From the IMG/VR virus record IMGVR_UViG_3300032307_000539, positions 1 through 64,000 of that record: a stretch of 64,000 nucleotides of DNA. One strand, 5' to 3'. Below the pieces are notes generated by a model, which did no database searches, was not told the DNA's origin, and saw only the letters and a list, made by a program, of their open reading frames with translations. Below, in pieces: positions 35,475 to 42,762 of this stretch. Numbering within the stretch: the first letter of the stretch is position 1; each line of letters starts with the position of its first letter. The translations under genes and the position numbers were made by a program. This DNA comes from a virus.

Positions 35475-35661
35475 TGTTACTTTTTGATTTAAAAAGTTTT
35501 TCAACAGAGTCTACAAAACTTTGAACGGCAATATAAGCAGTTGCTATAATTACCCAGTCTGTTGAATGTAAAACACCTTTAAACAAAGCTACTGAAGCCA
35601 CAACGAAAACAAGCAACTTCCTGCTTATCCATTTATTGATTCTGTAGTCTAAATTTTTCAT
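35461..35661 (-). CDS. Holin-like membrane protein, 66 aa
   Basis: The hydrophobic region VFVVASVALFKGVLHSTDWV then IIATAYIAVQSFVDS makes one or two membrane helices, flanked by basic ends. It is the size and type of a small phage holin. It sits directly before the coiled-coil/membrane gene and the M15 endolysin, forming a lysis cassette. No specific family signature is visible. Confidence 0.5.
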   Translation of the reverse strand: MKNLDYRINKWISRKLLVFVVASVALFKGVLHSTDWVIIATAYIAVQSFVDSVEKLFKSKSNNGAE

Positions 35662-35662
35662 A

Positions 35663-35980
35663 CTAATATGAGTATAATGTTGACAAGCCTAAAGCTAAAC
35701 TTTCGTAGTCATCAGTATAGTCATTGCCATCAACAAGTATTTGTGTAACATTATTTGTAGGTGTTGAATATATATCAATACCCAAGTGGGAGTAATACGC
35801 TGGGTCAATACCTAAGATGTGCATATATAATTTCCATTGAGTCTTGCCAGAGGCGGTTACTCTTTCTTCTGGAAAATTTTTAATCGTAAATGTTGAATTG
35901 TTTAATGGATATACTTGAAACAATTCTCCATCTATGTATAATGCAATGTGGCTTCCTATTTTTTCAAATGAAAATATCAT
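35663..35980 (-). CDS. Hypothetical protein, 105 aa
   Basis: A soluble, beta-rich protein (SHIALYIDGELFQVYPL, WKLYMHILGIDPAYY). Start touches the stop of the HNH-like gene by one base; a 1-base gap precedes the holin-like gene. No motif recognised; its place between tail-side and lysis genes suggests a virion or lysis accessory role. Confidence 0.45.
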   Translation of the reverse strand: MIFSFEKIGSHIALYIDGELFQVYPLNNSTFTIKNFPEERVTASGKTQWKLYMHILGIDPAYYSHLGIDIYSTPTNNVTQILVDGNDYTDDYESLALGLSTLYSY

Positions 35981-36282
35981 TATTTTTTGTTTTTAGTGTT
36001 ATTTGTCTTTGCTTTAACTAATCTCGTGTTTTTTTTGTGATTAGAACCCCCTTTAGCTAATGGCTTTATGTGGTCAACCACATATCCGTCAGGTATATTT
36101 TTATGCCTAGCTCTAGCCTTTGCCCTCATGCTTTTCTTCTTTTTTTCTTCTGGAGTAGCGTTCTTTGCTTTTTTATAGGCCTTTCCTTTTTCGCTTTTAT
36201 TCCATTTAGAAGAAGTTTCTTGATGCTTTTTTCTAGCCTCTGGATTTTCTCTATAATATTTAGCAGTTTTACTTAAAGCCAT
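35980..36282 (-). CDS. Small HNH nuclease-like protein, 100 aa
   Basis: A very Lys/Arg-rich N-terminal half is followed by GYVVDHIKPLAKGGSNHKKN (about residues 66-85). This matches the beta-beta-alpha HNH core (D-H-I-x-P-L-x-K-G-G-x-x-x-x-x-N), including the first His. The final His/Asn set is not obvious, and the C-terminus is KAKTNNTKNKK. It could be a free-standing HNH endonuclease or a DNA-binding HNH-fold protein used in packaging. It overlaps the next gene by one base. Confidence 0.55.
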   Translation of the reverse strand: MALSKTAKYYRENPEARKKHQETSSKWNKSEKGKAYKKAKNATPEEKKKKSMRAKARARHKNIPDGYVVDHIKPLAKGGSNHKKNTRLVKAKTNNTKNKK

Positions 36283-36286
36283 AATA

Positions 36287-36457
36287 TTATTTTTTCATCA
36301 TTTTTTTTGCTTTTCCTTTAGCAGCTTCTTTTTTTTTGTACTTTCCAGCCTTAGACATTGCAATTGCTACTGCTTGTTTTTGACTCTTACCTGAAGCCAT
36401 TTCTTTTTTAATGTTTTCTGAAATAGCTTTGTCTGATTTTCCTGATTTTAACGGCAT
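36287..36457 (-). CDS. Small basic DUF6496-like protein, 56 aa
   Basis: Reading from ATG 36455-36457 the protein starts MPLKSGKSDKAISENIKKEM, then ASGKSQKQAVAIAMSKAG and a Lys/Ala-rich tail. This closely matches the DUF6496 pattern (M-P-x-K-S-G-K-S x n I-S-x-x-I-x-x-E-M x n Q-K-Q-A-V-A-I-A) found in many phage and bacterial small proteins of unknown role. Probably a small virion or DNA-associated protein by its basic character. Confidence 0.6.
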   Translation of the reverse strand: MPLKSGKSDKAISENIKKEMASGKSQKQAVAIAMSKAGKYKKKEAAKGKAKKMMKK

Positions 36458-36462
36458 AACTT

Positions 36463-36606
36463 TTATTTTTTATATGGAAATTTTTTGTTTAACATTTTCT
36501 GTCTTTTATCGCATCCGCAGTCTTTAGATACTTTTTTTACAACAGCTTTCACTCCGGTATATTTTGCTAACTTAGCAATAGTATCTCCTAATCCTCTGCT
36601 TTTCAT
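36463..36606 (-). CDS. Small basic Cys-containing phage protein, 47 aa
   Basis: Start ATG 36604-36606 overlaps the stop of the 113-residue gene (ATGA). The protein has GLGDTIAKLAKYTGVKAVVK then the conserved-looking KDCGCDKRQKMLNKKFPYK at the C-terminus. This C-terminal motif (CGC-x-x-R-x-x-x-L-N-x-x-F-P) recurs in small proteins of marine and Bacteroidota phages. Function unknown. Confidence 0.55.
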   Translation of the reverse strand: MKSRGLGDTIAKLAKYTGVKAVVKKVSKDCGCDKRQKMLNKKFPYKK

Positions 36607-36944
36607 CTTTTAATAGGTTTTACTCTCCTACCCATTCCTACCTTTGATTTTTCTTTCTTTTTACTAGCAAGTTGCGACTTACTCATTTCTGATTTAGTCA
36701 CCGGTGTTTTTGAAGACACTCTTTTTGTTGGCCTACAGTATTCGTTTTTACCGCCGGCTCCACAAGGCTTTCCGGTTCTTGTGTCTTCCCACTTTTCATC
36801 CTGCCATCTTTTTAATTCAGAGCCCTTTTTTCCTTTACGAACATTTCCTTTAGATTTCCTGCATTTAGCTATTGCCTGAGAAGCTCTTGCTGAAGGAAAA
36901 ACATCGTATTGAGCTTTGACTTTTTTATAACAAGCATCTTTCAT
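36603..36944 (-). CDS. Basic DUF5872-like protein, 113 aa
   Basis: The N-terminus (KDACYKKVKAQYDVFPSARA then SQAIAKCRK) and the central WQDEKWEDTRTGKPCGAGGK plus EYCRPTKRVSSKTPVT match the layout of DUF5872-type viral proteins: a Cys-containing helical segment and a W-x-x-E-K-W ... P-C-G ... C-R-P block. It is rich in Lys and Arg and may bind nucleic acid. A -7 promoter box lies just upstream, inside the end of the GIY-YIG gene. The downstream small basic genes follow in overlap. Confidence 0.55.
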   Translation of the reverse strand: MKDACYKKVKAQYDVFPSARASQAIAKCRKSKGNVRKGKKGSELKRWQDEKWEDTRTGKPCGAGGKNEYCRPTKRVSSKTPVTKSEMSKSQLASKKKEKSKVGMGRRVKPIKR

Positions 36945-37648
36945 TTTTGCAAATTTAATGATTTCCTGATAGACTTAGCTTTGTGATAATTTTTTTCATT
37001 TGCAAAGTTAAAGTCACTCAAAAACCATCCGTTTGAAGACTTTCTTTTTTTATTTAATAAATCATTAATTCTAAACGTTTTATTGTTTGTAAACACTCCT
37101 GCTTGATAAACATCATGAAAATAAAAAACATCTTCATTTGTATTTTTTAAGCAAACAGGGGTATTATATCCTTTTAAACAAAACTTATTGTTTTTAAATC
37201 TTTTCTTGCCACTTATATTTTTTAAACCCAAAAAAGAAGCGCAACTTGCTTGAGAATCAAAACTAAATTCTTCCCCTGTTTCGCAATCTATTATACAAAT
37301 GTTTTTTGATGTATTTAAATTTGAGCCTCCAATACCTCCTAATTTTATATTTAAACAACTACTATTGCTCAGTAAATCTTTAGTTACAATCTTTTCTTCA
37401 AAAGAATAGGCGTCATGCATATTATCAAACTCAGCTATAATTTCTCTTTTAAAATTCTTGTATCCATATTTTATTACTGAATCAATAAACGCTGACTTTA
37501 CGCCCTTTTTTTTAAGACTTATAGCATTTCCTTGACTACAAACTCCGCATCCTATATATCCATCAGAAATTCTTCTTTCTAAATGGACTCCAATATAAAA
37601 TTTATCGTTCACAGTGCAAGTTGTTTTGTAGACTATATATCTTGGCAT
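36941..37648 (-). CDS. GIY-YIG homing-type endonuclease, 235 aa
   Basis: The N-terminal YIVYKTTCTVNDKFYIGVHL carries the GIY-YIG pattern (Ile-Val-Tyr ... Tyr-Ile-Gly at residues 18-20), followed by a basic segment and YSFEEKIV near residue 84, the expected Glu position. The C-terminal half has repeated DNA-binding-like modules (ASCASFLGLKNISGKKRFKN), as in NUMOD-carrying phage homing endonucleases. It overlaps both neighbours by 1-4 bases, so it looks inserted precisely into the small-basic-gene run. No intron or intein is seen near it. Confidence 0.75.
   Translation of the reverse strand: MPRYIVYKTTCTVNDKFYIGVHLERRISDGYIGCGVCSQGNAISLKKKGVKSAFIDSVIKYGYKNFKREIIAEFDNMHDAYSFEEKIVTKDLLSNSSCLNIKLGGIGGSNLNTSKNICIIDCETGEEFSFDSQASCASFLGLKNISGKKRFKNNKFCLKGYNTPVCLKNTNEDVFYFHDVYQAGVFTNNKTFRINDLLNKKRKSSNGWFLSDFNFANEKNYHKAKSIRKSLNLQK
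36950..36957 (-). promoter_or_regulatory. Bacteroidota-type -7 box (TAAATTTG) within GIY-YIG gene end
   Basis: TAAATTTG on the minus strand lies 5 bases before the ATG of the DUF5872-like gene and inside the 3' end of the endonuclease gene. It could allow expression independent of the homing gene. Confidence 0.4.
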
Positions 37649-37917
37649 TACTTTCCTTTCAAATATTTATCGCTATTTGGCGACCATAAGTTTTTACAGG
37701 CCCAGTATCTAGCGGTTAGTTTGTTAGTCGCAGAGGCGCATTTATGTCTTGCATTAAAAGATTTTCTAGCTTTTGCTGAATAATTTGATTTGTAACCATC
37801 TGCTCCGTAATGTATTAGCTTTTCTGTTCCGTTAGAACAAGCCTTGACCATTCTTTTCTTTCCAGCCCTATCGCTTGGTCTAGGACTATTGCACTTCATT
37901 TTGCTTTTATCTGCCAT
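37648..37917 (-). CDS. Conserved-type small basic phage protein, 89 aa
   Basis: The pattern KMKCNSPRPSDRAGKKRMVK, then KLIHYGADGYKSNYS and RKSFNARHKC..ATNKLTARYWACKNLW is that of a small protein widespread in marine and Bacteroidota phages (Cys and Trp positions, RxSF-x-ARHKC and YWACK). The four cysteines and basic composition suggest a metal- or nucleic-acid-binding domain. Its role is unknown. It ends directly at the GIY-YIG start and lies 3 bases from the fibre gene. Confidence 0.55.
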   Translation of the reverse strand: MADKSKMKCNSPRPSDRAGKKRMVKACSNGTEKLIHYGADGYKSNYSAKARKSFNARHKCASATNKLTARYWACKNLWSPNSDKYLKGK

Positions 37918-37920
37918 AGC

Positions 37921-38697
37921 TTAGTTGTATATTCGCACTTCTATTTGACAATTCAAAATGCCGTCTGTAGGTTGTGGATTGCCACCTGAAAGAGCCATTA
38001 AAAATACTTGAGAATTACTCACCCTCCCAATCTTTACGAAATTGTCGTACGCACCAAAATACGTTGGGGTTGCAAAACAAACTGTCTTATTATTTGTAAA
38101 GGTAGAGCCACTTATTGTGCCTATATACACTCCAGCACTATTTCTAGTCCACGACACAGTTCCGCCAGTATTGTTAAAAACTTGACTCACAACAAAAGGA
38201 GGGTCTGTCGGAAAAGTGCCGGCCATAAGTATAACTACGTAGGATTTATAGTTTAGACCTTCACCAGCAACACCTTGCGGTCCTTGCGGTCCAGTAGCGC
38301 CTTCAGCTGCTAACAACGCCCAATTTCCCGGATTATCGGCAGGGTTTTCATTTTCAGAACCAGCATTACTTTCCGTGTATAAAAACCAAGAAGCCCCGTC
38401 ATATCCAACTGCGTCGTTTTCAAAATAATCAGTGCCTAAAACCCACTGCCCCCTCCATAATAACCCCGCTGGGCCGGCAGGACCCGGAACACCTTGAGGG
38501 CCTTGAGAACCTTGAGGGCCTGTGTTTCCTTGAGGACCTTGAGGACCTTGAGGACCTACACTTCCGTTTCCAAGAACAAAATCAGCTAATTTTTGAAGTG
38601 TGAAATTTTTAGTTATATTTCCAGCAGAGTCAGTTCCTACCAGCCTATCTGTTCCTTCTAAATTATTATCGTTTTGATATGTTTCTATCCTAGCCAT
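37921..38697 (-). CDS. Collagen-like tail fibre protein, 258 aa
   Basis: The N-terminus (MARIETYQNDNNLEGTDRLV) is related to that of the 880-residue fibre. It is followed by collagen-like GPQGPQGPQG repeats (about residues 48-78) and a second short G-P-Q tract near 135-145. Between them lies LLWRGQWVLGTDYFENDAV then DGASWFLYTES, resembling carbohydrate-binding modules of chitinase type. The C-terminal domain is beta-rich. It is probably a second, shorter fibre or a decoration on the same baseplate. A minus-strand promoter box precedes it. Confidence 0.75.
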   Translation of the reverse strand: MARIETYQNDNNLEGTDRLVGTDSAGNITKNFTLQKLADFVLGNGSVGPQGPQGPQGNTGPQGSQGPQGVPGPAGPAGLLWRGQWVLGTDYFENDAVGYDGASWFLYTESNAGSENENPADNPGNWALLAAEGATGPQGPQGVAGEGLNYKSYVVILMAGTFPTDPPFVVSQVFNNTGGTVSWTRNSAGVYIGTISGSTFTNNKTVCFATPTYFGAYDNFVKIGRVSNSQVFLMALSGGNPQPTDGILNCQIEVRIYN

Positions 38698-38710
38698 TTA
38701 TATTTTTTTG

Positions 38711-38718
38711 CAAAGTTA
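38711..38718 (-). promoter_or_regulatory. Bacteroidota-type -7 box (TAACTTTG), minus direction
   Basis: TAACTTTG on the minus strand, 13 bases before the collagen-like fibre start. Part of a divergent pair. Confidence 0.5.
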
Positions 38719-38734
38719 CAATATTTTTAATTTG

Positions 38735-38742
38735 TACATTTG
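38735..38742 (+). promoter_or_regulatory. Bacteroidota-type -7 box (TACATTTG), plus direction
   Basis: TACATTTG lies 17 bases before the ATG of the wHTH-like gene, with TTTG 24 bases upstream of it (707-710). The two divergent promoters share a 60-base gap. Confidence 0.5.
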
Positions 38743-38759
38743 CTATAAAATTCAATATA

Positions 38760-39323
38760 ATGGAAGAGAACGAGGAGTTAAATCAGGAAAAACCAAAGAA
38801 AAGAAAAATGCGTAGGAAGTACGAAAGGAAAGTTCCTGCCGTTAAAACAAGAAAGACTACAAAGAAGCCGAAGCCTAATTATAATTTTACAGAAAGAGCG
38901 TCAAGTTACTTAAAATATTTTAGGTTAGTTCGTCGATATGTACAGAAGAAGTACGAACTTTCAATGGTTGAGTTGGAAATGATTTTATATCTATACGACG
39001 AAAACATATTTGACAAACCTACCTTTGTTTGGTATTCAAGAACAATTGGATTTACTTCGTTTAATTGGTTCGACCAATTCAAAGACAGGGGTATTATAGA
39101 AAAATGGAGGGACGAGCACGGTTTGAAAAAATACTATAAGCTAGCATCTAAATACAAACACGCTTGTTATACGCTGTACAAACACTTAGAAGGAGAACCA
39201 ATACCTACACGTGTAAATCAAAATCCCTTATTCAAATCAACCGCTTCTACAAACGACAAAGTTTATGCTAGGTTAATAAAGAGAATGAATGAAGAAAGAG
39301 CAAAAAAAAATGGAGGGGAATAA
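38760..39323 (+). CDS. Winged-helix-like DNA-binding protein, 187 aa
   Basis: A very basic N-terminal tail (KKRKMRRKYERKVPAVKTRK) precedes helices with a MarR/wHTH-like order. ELSMVELEMILYLYDENIFD is followed by a helix-turn-helix-like region (FVWYSRTIGFTSFNWFDQFK), then DRGIIEKWRDEHGLKKYYKL, which resembles the wing with its Gly and Arg residues. It is transcribed alone, divergently from the fibre gene, with a terminator behind it. It is a candidate regulator of late transcription. Confidence 0.6.
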   Translation: MEENEELNQEKPKKRKMRRKYERKVPAVKTRKTTKKPKPNYNFTERASSYLKYFRLVRRYVQKKYELSMVELEMILYLYDENIFDKPTFVWYSRTIGFTSFNWFDQFKDRGIIEKWRDEHGLKKYYKLASKYKHACYTLYKHLEGEPIPTRVNQNPLFKSTASTNDKVYARLIKRMNEERAKKNGGE

Positions 39324-39332
39324 CCCCTCCGT
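39311..39332. terminator. Bidirectional terminator
   Basis: GGAGGGG (39312-39318) pairs with CCCCTCC (39324-39330). T residues follow on the plus side (GTTTTTA) and nine T residues on the minus side, so it can end both the wHTH gene and the groES/groEL transcript. Confidence 0.8.
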
Positions 39333-39334
39333 TT

Positions 39335-39592
39335 TTATAAAACAACTTTTACGTCGTCTTCGCTAATTACAATATACTTTGTCTCTCCTACCCTGATTTC
39401 ACTTCCGGCAATATCGTCGTAATAAACAACATCACCCACTTGAACTGAATCCACCTTGTCGGACTTTAATTCTACCTTACCGGTTTTATATCGTATTGAC
39501 TTGTCAGAAAACTCAGTTATAACAAGCCCAGCTTTGTTCTTAACTTCCTGTTGAACCTTACTAAGAAGTATAGTTTTTCCTAATGCCTTCAT
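39335..39592 (-). CDS. groES: Co-chaperonin GroES
   Basis: An 85-residue cpn10 protein. It has GKTILLSKVQQEV at the start, a mobile-loop region (about residues 18-32: KNKAGLVITEF) and the conserved VQVGDVVYYDDIAGSEI, ending in the usual YIVISEDDVKVVL. GroES caps GroEL and aids folding. It begins exactly where the GroEL gene ends (one-base overlap), so both are one transcript, with the order groEL-groES reversed relative to most bacteria. Confidence 0.9.
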   Translation of the reverse strand: MKALGKTILLSKVQQEVKNKAGLVITEFSDKSIRYKTGKVELKSDKVDSVQVGDVVYYDDIAGSEIRVGETKYIVISEDDVKVVL

Positions 39593-41181
39593 TATGCTCT
39601 TTTATTTGTAATTGTACACTCAGTAGTTAACAGTGTAGCCGATACAGAAACGGCGTTCTGAACTGCATTTCTAGTCACTTTAGTGGCATCTATAACACCA
39701 ACGTAAAACATATCTCCAAAAGACTCTGATATAACATCATACCCATATCCAAAACCTCTCTCTTCAATAGTGTCAGCTACATAATTAAAATCAACTGATG
39801 CATTCTCTAATATGTTTTTCATTGGCGCAGAAAGAGCATTTAATACACAAAGATAGCCGTCGACATAGTGTGTCGGGTTTTCAATGTACATATCTACATT
39901 TTTTAGGAGCTCCTCTTGAATTTCATACAAACAAATACCACCCCCAGCAACAACACCTTCTTCAAGAGCAGACTTTACCGCTTTAATCGCATCATCAACA
40001 CGGTCTTTCTTTTCTCTCATCTCAACTTCGGTATCGGCGCCAACATAAATAACAGCAACACCTCCAGAAAGCCTGCTTAACCTATCCTTGTAATGCCATA
40101 AATTAAGCTTGTTTTCAGCCCTTGCAATCGCATCATTTACAGTTTTGATAGTATCTTCTATTTCTTCCTTAAAAGTCTCTCTATCGGTAATTATTACAGT
40201 GTCTTTCTCTGTAGAAACACATTTAATTGCGTGACCTAAATAGCTTGAGTCAACAGTGGACAAGTCGTTTCCTGTTTCGTCAGAAGCGAGTATGGCTCCT
40301 GTTAAAACACAAAGGTCTTGAAGTAGTTCAAATCTCTTAATACCAACTCCTTCTGGTTTTACAACATTAACCTTAATATTCCCTTTTGCCTTGTTTACGT
40401 TTAATGCATTAAGCACGGAATCATCCATATCTGAAATAATTAACAAAGAACGCTTATTGCTTGTTACTACTTCAAGCACAGAAATAATTTCGTCCATAGA
40501 CTTAATCTCTTGGTCTGAAATAAATACAAGAGGGTTATGTAGTACGGCCTCGTGTTTTTCTTTATTGGTAATTAAGTACGGGCTAGCATATCCTTTATTA
40601 ATTTTTGTCCCATTAATTACGTCTACGTGTGTTTTGGAAGTAAGGCTTTCCTCCATAGTTACAATACCATTCTTGCCCACCTTTGAATATGCGTCTGCGA
40701 TAATGTTACCTAGCTCCGGGTCGTTATTTGCGGAAATCCTAGACACGCTTTTCAGTGTGGTTTTATTTACTTTCTTAGACTTTTTCTTTAGAATTTCTAC
40801 AACATCTTTAGCGCATCCTTCCATCCCTTTTTTAAACATCGTAATGTTTGTTCCGTCTTGAACAACACCCATTGCATTTTCAATAATAGCTTGAGCCAAA
40901 ACCATAGATGTTGAGGTTCCATCCCCGGCATTATCAGCACTTCTTGAAGACGCTTGCTTTACAACGCTGGCTCCAAGATTTTCAATTGGGTCGGAAAGAT
41001 TAATTGAGTTTGCGACAGTAACACCATCCTTTGAAACGTGAGGAAGCCCTCTTTCGTCTTCGATGATTACATTCCTGCCCGAAGGACCTAATGTAACTTT
41101 CACTGCATTCGCAACAGTGTCTACTCCTTTTTTCAATTTAGTCTTGGCATCAATGCCATAAAGAACTTCTTTTTCTATCAT
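39592..41181 (-). CDS. groEL: Chaperonin GroEL
   Basis: A 529-residue chaperonin with the intact ATPase signature GDGTST at residues 86-91, preceded by KVTLGPSGRNVIIED and KDGVTVANSI. The catalytic Asp region RVDDAIKAVK and SALEEGVVAGGG follow. It forms the ATP-driven folding cage with GroES. The sequence is divergent from typical bacterial GroEL and lacks the C-terminal Gly-Gly-Met tail, ending CTITNKRA. It probably helps fold phage proteins such as capsid. It is the first gene of the transcript; a promoter box lies 27 bases upstream. Confidence 0.92.
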   Translation of the reverse strand: MIEKEVLYGIDAKTKLKKGVDTVANAVKVTLGPSGRNVIIEDERGLPHVSKDGVTVANSINLSDPIENLGASVVKQASSRSADNAGDGTSTSMVLAQAIIENAMGVVQDGTNITMFKKGMEGCAKDVVEILKKKSKKVNKTTLKSVSRISANNDPELGNIIADAYSKVGKNGIVTMEESLTSKTHVDVINGTKINKGYASPYLITNKEKHEAVLHNPLVFISDQEIKSMDEIISVLEVVTSNKRSLLIISDMDDSVLNALNVNKAKGNIKVNVVKPEGVGIKRFELLQDLCVLTGAILASDETGNDLSTVDSSYLGHAIKCVSTEKDTVIITDRETFKEEIEDTIKTVNDAIARAENKLNLWHYKDRLSRLSGGVAVIYVGADTEVEMREKKDRVDDAIKAVKSALEEGVVAGGGICLYEIQEELLKNVDMYIENPTHYVDGYLCVLNALSAPMKNILENASVDFNYVADTIEERGFGYGYDVISESFGDMFYVGVIDATKVTRNAVQNAVSVSATLLTTECTITNKRA

Positions 41182-41207
41182 AGTTATTTGATTTTATTAA
41201 GATTTAG

Positions 41208-41215
41208 CAAATATA
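41208..41215 (-). promoter_or_regulatory. Bacteroidota-type -7 box (TATATTTG) for groEL-groES
   Basis: TATATTTG on the minus strand, 26 bases before the GroEL ATG, arranged divergently with the next box. Confidence 0.55.
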
Positions 41216-41224
41216 AAACTTTTG

Positions 41225-41232
41225 TACATTTG
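41225..41232 (+). promoter_or_regulatory. Bacteroidota-type -7 box (TACATTTG)
   Basis: TACATTTG on the plus strand, 21 bases before the 70-residue gene's ATG. It shares the flanking sequence TTTTGTACATTTG with the box at 38735. Confidence 0.5.
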
Positions 41233-41253
41233 TTGTAAGCAAATTTTTAAAAT

Positions 41254-41466
41254 ATGAAAGACCTACTTCAACAGTTTAGATACCTTATTGACATTTACGA
41301 GTCAACTGGTGATATGTCTCATCTCTTTGAGTTAGAAAGAGAGCTTGGAGACTTTCTTGATACCGTAGTTGATGATTATCTTGAGGAGACCAATTACGAT
41401 AATGTTTCCGAAAACTTTTACGTTCAAAACATAATCAATTGGGTTCAGAATCACACTAGGGAATAA
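41254..41466 (+). CDS. Small acidic protein, 70 aa
   Basis: An acidic, helical protein (RYLIDIYESTGDMSHLFELE, then FLDTVVDDYLEETNYDNVSE). No motif recognised. It stands alone between divergent and convergent minus-strand genes, with its own promoter box and a hairpin terminator after it. A 12-mer repeat (GTGTTTTCATCG) lies directly after its stop. Confidence 0.55.
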   Translation: MKDLLQQFRYLIDIYESTGDMSHLFELERELGDFLDTVVDDYLEETNYDNVSENFYVQNIINWVQNHTRE

Positions 41467-41469
41467 CCC

Positions 41470-41481
41470 GTGTTTTCATCG
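41470..41481 (+). repeat. 12-mer repeat GTGTTTTCATCG, copy 2
   Basis: One of four identical noncoding copies: 2414-2425 (+), 41470-41481 (+), 42588-42599 and 56586-56597 (both as the reverse complement). This copy lies between the 70-residue gene's stop and the terminator hairpin. Confidence 0.6.
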
Positions 41482-41484
41482 CTT

Positions 41485-41512
41485 AAAGCCGTGCTATTGT
41501 GCGGCTTTTTTT
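41485..41512 (+). terminator. Intrinsic terminator
   Basis: AAAGCCG (41485-41491) and CGGCTTT (41502-41508) around a 10-base loop, followed by T residues. It overlaps the 3' end of the convergent HTH regulator gene. Confidence 0.7.
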
Positions 41513-42342
41513 AATTCATCCCATCTTTTGTTTACGGTTAATCTAGAAACACCGCTATACTCGCTTACGCTAGACTTTGTTACTTTTAATCCTTTTTCCT
41601 TTAAAATCATTATTGCACGAATCATTAAGTCGGTTTTTTCGTTTCTTAAACATTCATTTTTATCAATAACCAAATCATATCCTTTCACGAGCATTTCGTT
41701 CATATATTCTTCGTAATGTTTTTTTACTGTCTTATATGAAATACCAGTTATTAGACTTATATCTGATATAGAACAAATTTTATTCTCTTCTTTAATAGAT
41801 ACGATTGAATTAATTATTTCTGATTTTACTTTATTCATTTTCATCTTGTTTAAACATTTTGAACTTTCTTTGATTTTTTTTATTCTTATCAATTCATTAT
41901 ACTCCTTTATATATTCTTTACCTTCTAGTGAGTTTAACATAATTTCTTCTTCTTCCGTTAGTTTAATCAATTCATCGACATTGTTCTTCCATTCTATCTT
42001 TTTGAGCTCTTTAACTTTTGAAAACAACTCAGCATTAAAGCCGCCAAAAAAAACGTCATTACACACTTTATATACATCAGAGTCCAATAAGAAAGTACCA
42101 TTGGTCTTCATTGTAGAGCGAATCAATTTAAGACCATCCTTAACTAATTCTTCTTCCGTACAATCAGTATTTAAATACCAGACTTTCCAGACGTAAACAC
42201 GATAGTTGTACAGAGCTGTTTCTCTAGAAGAAGATATGTTAACATACCTAGCATCTACACATTCATACTTATCGTTCCAAACATAGAGATACTCAAACTC
42301 AACCCTATCCTTTTTATCTGTTAAAACTACAAACTTTTTCAT
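41494..42342 (-). CDS. HTH-containing regulator, 282 aa
   Basis: The C-terminal half holds two HTH-like segments: SISDISLITGISYKTVKKHY (about residues 200-220) and TKSSVSEYSGVSRLTVNKRW near the end. Between them lie Lys/Glu-rich helices. The frame stays open 177 bases further upstream and would add two membrane helices. But a TATCTTTG box lies 6 bases before the ATG at 42340-42342 (MKKFVVLTDKKDRVEFEYLY), so that start is preferred. It is likely a transcriptional regulator. It is transcribed away from the noncoding region; its 3' end overlaps a terminator hairpin. Confidence 0.6.
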   Translation of the reverse strand: MKKFVVLTDKKDRVEFEYLYVWNDKYECVDARYVNISSSRETALYNYRVYVWKVWYLNTDCTEEELVKDGLKLIRSTMKTNGTFLLDSDVYKVCNDVFFGGFNAELFSKVKELKKIEWKNNVDELIKLTEEEEIMLNSLEGKEYIKEYNELIRIKKIKESSKCLNKMKMNKVKSEIINSIVSIKEENKICSISDISLITGISYKTVKKHYEEYMNEMLVKGYDLVIDKNECLRNEKTDLMIRAIMILKEKGLKVTKSSVSEYSGVSRLTVNKRWDELKKAAQ

Positions 42343-42347
42343 CACAA

Positions 42348-42355
42348 CAAAGATA
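42348..42355 (-). promoter_or_regulatory. Bacteroidota-type -7 box (TATCTTTG)
   Basis: TATCTTTG on the minus strand, ending 5 bases before the ATG of the HTH regulator, with a TTG about 20 bases upstream. A near-leaderless transcript is implied. Confidence 0.5.
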
Positions 42356-42587
42356 ATAAATAATATCAATACTACAAGCAATGTGTTTGCAATTATCAAA
42401 AATGTATATACCTTTGGAAGCAGTCCTTTATATAAACCACTGACTACAATGGTGTATACATTTTTTAAAACCACAACTATACAAACAACTTGTAGAAACC
42501 TACAAAGTACCCCTATCACGTTTTATAATATATATAATTAAGCGACATAGGGTGGCATTGTAGGTTTTTAAAACCAAAGAAGTAAAA

Positions 42588-42599
42588 CGATGAAAACAC
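42588..42599 (-). repeat. 12-mer repeat GTGTTTTCATCG, copy 3 (inverted)
   Basis: Plus-strand sequence CGATGAAAACAC in the gene-free region; with the next base it gives CGTGTTTTCATCG, shared with the copy at 41470. Confidence 0.6.
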
Positions 42600-42742
42600 G
42601 ATATAGTTCCAGCCCGCTTAAACTCCATAGTAGACACGCCTAAAAACCATAGTACATAATACGATTGATTGGATTCCCTCCCCCGCTTTCACCTCTCTCT
42701 TCCCAATAAAACTCTTTTCCCTTTAGTCCCCCCCTACATTTA

Positions 42743-42762
42743 TTTTTAGACGCGTCTAAAAA
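42743..42762. repeat. 20-bp perfect palindrome
   Basis: TTTTTAGACG followed by its exact reverse complement CGTCTAAAAA. A related half-site, AGACACGCCTAAAAA, occurs at 42632-42646, and GCCTAAAAAA at 42821-42830. A dimeric DNA-binding protein site or origin iteron is possible. Confidence 0.6.

Noticed and set aside
38450-38575. Short tandem repeats suggesting a CRISPR-like or minisatellite array
   Set aside because: They encode the Gly-Pro-Gln collagen-like repeats of the fibre in frame; no spacer structure.
42343-42519. N-terminal membrane extension of the HTH regulator
   Set aside because: A -7 promoter box sits within it, just before an in-frame ATG; the shorter form is preferred, with the longer kept as a finding.
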